25,290 nt of DNA, taken from contig JBAZQI010000015.1 in the NCBI GenBank assembly GCA_041645325.1, positions 1 to 25,290 on the forward strand, in the 5' to 3' direction. The position numbers were made by a program, and so were the translations under genes. This document shows, piece by piece, positions 23,199 through 25,290 of the stretch (the stretch's first letter is position 1; the number at the start of each line of letters is the position of its first letter). The notes beneath the pieces were generated by a model. That model ran no database searches, had not been told where the DNA came from, and was given only the letters and a program-made list of their open reading frames with translations. This DNA is from JAFCCL01 sp041645325 (lineage in GTDB: Archaea > Iainarchaeota > Iainarchaeia > Iainarchaeales > GCA-2688035).

Positions 23199-24137
23199 CT
23201 ATTCGCCACTCTTTAGCGCATTTTGGTATTGCTTCTTGAACCTTCTAACAAGCCTTGTTGCCAATGCCCTTGCATTGTTGTTGTAATGGCATTTTTCCAA
23301 TGCTTTGAAGTATTGCTGTTTTTCTTTTGTTTTTATGTCAATCATTGCATAGCCATTTTTATGCAAGATAAAGTTCATTATGATTCTTGCTGTTCTTCCA
23401 TTGCCATCTTGGAAGGGGTGTATTCTTGCCAGTTTCCAGTGTGCCCAAGCAGCCAATTCCAATGGATGCAATTCTTTTTTTAGTTTTTCATACTCTTTAA
23501 AGTATAATTTAATATCTGTTGGCACGAATTTTGGCGGCGTTGTCTCAAATGCAGAGCCGGTTATCCTGTTTTGCGCTGTTTTGTATTTGCCTGCAATGTA
23601 GGGCTTTGTGTCCTTGAAATAAATTTCGTGCGCACTCAGCAAAAATTCTTCTGTTAGTTCTCCCTTGGCTTCTTTTACAAAGTTTAGTGTTTTTTCTGCA
23701 TTCTTTGCTTCAAGCACGTCTTCAAGCGGCTTGTTTGGCGCAATATTTTCTTTCAGAAGCAATTCCACTTCTTTTGGCGTTAGTGTGCTGCCTTCAATTG
23801 AATTTGAGTTGAAAACAAATGCCATCACAAAGTTTTGGTCAAATTGCTCTTGCACGGTTTTATTCTGTCTTTTGTACCTTTGCCAAAATTCTTTGTTTAC
23901 ATCATTAATTTCCTTTATTTCATCAGAAGTCAAGTAATGAAACCCGTGCAGCCTGATTTTTTCTTTTTCAACTTCTTCTTCAAACTTTGCCATTAACACC
24001 TGCAATTTTGTTTCGGACGGTTTCTGCGAGCCAATGTACCGCCTAATCTGCTTTCTTCTGCCTTTTGCTATTTGAATTACTTCAACTAAATAGTAATAAG
24101 TGTTTTTCCCCTTCTTCTGCTTTGCCAAATAAGCCAT
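23199..24137 (-). CDS. Fic-family AMP-transferase with inhibitory motif
   Basis: Of about 312 residues, 1-110 form an N-terminal region with a YYYLVEV...GRRKQIRRYIG start common to archaeal and bacterial Fic proteins, and the rest is the Fic domain. The active loop is H240-PFQDGNGRTAR, intact, with the catalytic His. The autoinhibitory helix motif S/T-xxx-E-G/N occurs at SNSIEG (111-116, E115), placing it in the class with the inhibitor N-terminal to the Fic core. Fic enzymes transfer AMP to hydroxyl groups of target proteins. The start is ATG 24137: a TATA-like TTTTTAAATAG about 25 nt upstream predicts a leaderless message; a TTG at 24155 lies upstream of that start site. Confidence 0.9.
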   Translation of the reverse strand: MAYLAKQKKGKNTYYYLVEVIQIAKGRRKQIRRYIGSQKPSETKLQVLMAKFEEEVEKEKIRLHGFHYLTSDEIKEINDVNKEFWQRYKRQNKTVQEQFDQNFVMAFVFNSNSIEGSTLTPKEVELLLKENIAPNKPLEDVLEAKNAEKTLNFVKEAKGELTEEFLLSAHEIYFKDTKPYIAGKYKTAQNRITGSAFETTPPKFVPTDIKLYFKEYEKLKKELHPLELAAWAHWKLARIHPFQDGNGRTARIIMNFILHKNGYAMIDIKTKEKQQYFKALEKCHYNNNARALATRLVRRFKKQYQNALKSGE

Positions 24138-24144
24138 GAAATAG

Positions 24145-24199
24145 TTATTACACAAATCTATTTAAAAAGCCATGTATAATACAAACAAATGTGTAATAA
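24145..24199. promoter_or_regulatory. Inverted repeat around the fic promoter
   Basis: TTATTACACA (24145-24154) and TGTGTAATAA (24190-24199) are perfect 10-bp inverted arms flanking the TATA-like element (about 24160-24168). One arm lies just upstream of the start codon and the other upstream of the TATA box. The layout suits a repressor bridging the promoter; the factor is unknown. Confidence 0.55.
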
Positions 24200-24341
24200 A
24201 TCCCGCTTCCCGGATTTGCACCACGCGGTGAGCATGCTGTAGATTATTGCTTTTTTTGGTTGTTGCCTGTTTTCGTTGGCTGGAAAAGTTGTGTAAATGA
24301 TTGGCTGTCAGCAGATATCTTTTTGCCTGTCTTGCCTTTTA

Positions 24342-24518
24342 TCAGTCCAATGGCATTCCAACGTAGCGTTCCTTGCAGGTTTTGGAGCAAAAACGCTGGT
24401 AATAAAGGTAATCGCCCTTGTTGTCAAGAAGCCTGCCGCACTGAAGGCACTTTCTTTCAACAGGGTAATTGTCCCCGCCCCTTGAATCGCTTTTCTTGAT
24501 ATACTTTCCCAAATCCAT
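24342..24518 (-). CDS. Zinc-ribbon miniprotein, 58 aa
   Basis: Four cysteines are spaced for one zinc: C24-x2-C27 (RKCLQCGRLL) and C44-x3-C48 (RFCSKTCKERY), the latter a treble-clef-like pattern. The N-terminus is basic. Its size and layout resemble small nucleic-acid-binding zinc fingers, but no specific family is recognised. The start is ATG 24518; a TTG at 24530 would add only four residues. A TATA-like ACTATAA lies just upstream on the minus strand. It lies beyond the fic promoter on the same strand, separated by about 180 nt of sequence in which I find no gene. Confidence 0.65.
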   Translation of the reverse strand: MDLGKYIKKSDSRGGDNYPVERKCLQCGRLLDNKGDYLYYQRFCSKTCKERYVGMPLD

Positions 24519-24569
24519 GCAAAACACCAATTATAGTAACTTCCACAATGCAGGATTTAAGCATATCTT

Positions 24570-25250
24570 TTAAGCAAGCCTTTCTTTCTGAAGAAAAACC
24601 TTTAAGAAAGGTTTGCGAAATTGCCTTCGGCAAGAAAGCCTTGGGAAGCCTTTTCTTTTGCGAAAGAAAAGCCTTGGGAAAAGAAGCCTTTTTTGCCTTC
24701 GAAGCGTTTTTCGCGAAGCGTTTTTCGCAAGCCCCAAGCAAAGCAGGGCTTTGCGGGCCTCGCAAACCTTTTGGTTTGTTCGGTTTTGGAAAAAGGCTTT
24801 TTTCGCCAGCCTTTTGTTAAAACATAGAAAAGCAATAGCTTTTCTTTTCTGAACCTTTGAGGTTCAGAAATCGTAAGCATAGAAAAGCGGTTGCTTTTCT
24901 TGCACCGCAAACCCACTGGTTTGCGCTGAAATGCTTTGGCATTTCTAAGATGCCTCGTACCCTGCAGGGCACTCGGGGCTGTTGGGAAATTGCTCTGCAA
25001 GCCTGTTTGTTTGCGCTTAAAAATAAGAGGAAAGAAAAATTAGAAACTGTTTTTTCTTTCCTCCTTTGCCTTTTTGCCTTCCTGTTATACAGAATTCGGG
25101 GGTGATGAAACCCAAAATTAATATGTCCAACCTTCTATTTAATATACGCGGTTTTGAAAAGCAAACCGCCTTTCCCTAAGGGGCCTGTTAAGAAGCCTTT
25201 CTTTCTAAAGAAAGAAAGCCTTGGGAAAGAAAGCCTTTTTGCGAAGCAAA
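24570..25250. repeat. Intergenic hairpin array D
   Basis: About 680 nt without a gene, made almost wholly of hairpins: 24597-24613 (AACCTTT/AAAGGTT), 24621-24633 (TTGCC/GGCAA), 24646-24675 (repeat family, C.C mismatch), 24701-24728 (tandem 14-mer GAAGCGTTTTTCGC), 24763-24778 (CAAACC/GGTTTG), 24826-24845 and 24881-24900 (AGAAAAGC/GCTTTTCT with loops AATA and GGTT), 24846-24870 (TTTCTGAACC/GGTTCAGAAA, loop TTTGA), 24906-24925 (CGCAAACC/GGTTTGCG), 24928-24945 (GAAATGC/GCATTTC), 24953-24976, 25148-25169 (GCGGTTT/AAACCGC) and 25193-25222 (repeat family). Several arms match those of array B. Confidence 0.85.
25027..25063. repeat. Perfect 13-bp hairpin
   Basis: Arms GAGGAAAGAAAAA (25027-25039) and TTTTTCTTTCCTC (25051-25063) pair without mismatch around an 11-nt loop. 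A pyrimidine-rich tract follows on the plus strand. It could terminate transcription; no gene ends beside it. Confidence 0.7.
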
Positions 25251-25290
25251 AACGCCTTTTTTTGCCATTTTACGGCTTTCTAAATGGTTT

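Noticed and set aside
24200..24250. tRNA-like fragment (GGTGCAAATCC on the minus strand)
   Set aside because: It lacks U55, a matching T stem and any acceptor partner. Not supportable as a tRNA or relic.
24457..25105. Open frames within array D, with peptides such as FPKAF and FAKEK repeated
   Set aside because: The frames are by-products of the hairpin repeats. The same peptide words appear in every array and in several frames.
25101..25107. GTGATGA resembling a C/D-box RNA
   Set aside because: No D box (CTGA) at a suitable distance downstream and no second box pair.
17824..25250. CRISPR array
   Set aside because: Repeats are palindromic, unequal in length and not spaced by uniform unique spacers, and there are no cas genes.

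Overview
The window looks like a chromosome segment from an uncultivated archaeon, probably of the DPANN type; the phylum is inference and I cannot fix it from sequence alone. Archaeal markers are a CTP-dependent riboflavin kinase fused to a helix-turn-helix (RbkR type), an intron-containing tRNA-Gln(CUG), a PAC2-family proteasome assembly chaperone ending in an HbYX-like tail, an archaeal Tad/type IV pilus-like ATPase with two T2SSF membrane genes, TATA boxes about 25 nt upstream of leaderless or short-leader starts, and oligo-T terminators. Genes with leaders use Shine-Dalgarno sites, often with TTG starts.

Layout. 1-63: N-terminus of a BRO/DinD-like protein running off the left edge (minus). 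374-1697: an AbiEi/AbiEii type IV toxin-antitoxin pair (minus) behind a 36-bp dyad operator. 2033-7995: plus-strand run of a small polytopic membrane protein, a ~1585-residue secreted and membrane-anchored protein of unknown family (4-nt overlap), and RbkR. 8071-9575 (minus): a basic hypothetical protein and the PAC2 protein. 9710-10435: a DUF1624/HGSNAT-like membrane protein (plus, leaderless). 10453-13705 (minus): secretion ATPase plus two T2SSF proteins. 13972-17739 (minus): a 1255-residue surface protein rich in D-x-N triplets with a strong promoter and an oligo-T terminator. 18410-21094: a P2-type cation ATPase with two non-canonical motif residues. 21153-21243: tRNA-Gln with an 18-nt intron (minus). 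21500-22435 (minus): cis-prenyltransferase and a small Cys-containing membrane protein. 22606-23180 (plus): a small coiled-coil protein and a DUF192 protein. 23199-24137 (minus): Fic protein with an inverted repeat around its promoter. 24342-24518 (minus): a zinc-ribbon miniprotein.

The most unusual content is in the gaps. Five intergenic regions (about 1.8-2.0, 13.7-13.9, 17.8-18.35, 21.3-21.5 and 24.57-25.25 kb) are filled with short hairpins. One family occurs eight times: outer arms AAGGC/GGCTT with the same single G.G mismatch (C.C on the other strand), a fixed TTTCCC flank, and an interior stem that changes on both sides together. Other hairpins recur with identical arms and different loops. 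I know of no named element that matches.

Functional threads: envelope and surface (giant protein, D-x-N surface protein, pilus-like machine, prenyl-lipid synthesis, ion pump) and defence or toxin-antitoxin genes (AbiE, Fic, BRO-like) at both ends of the window.
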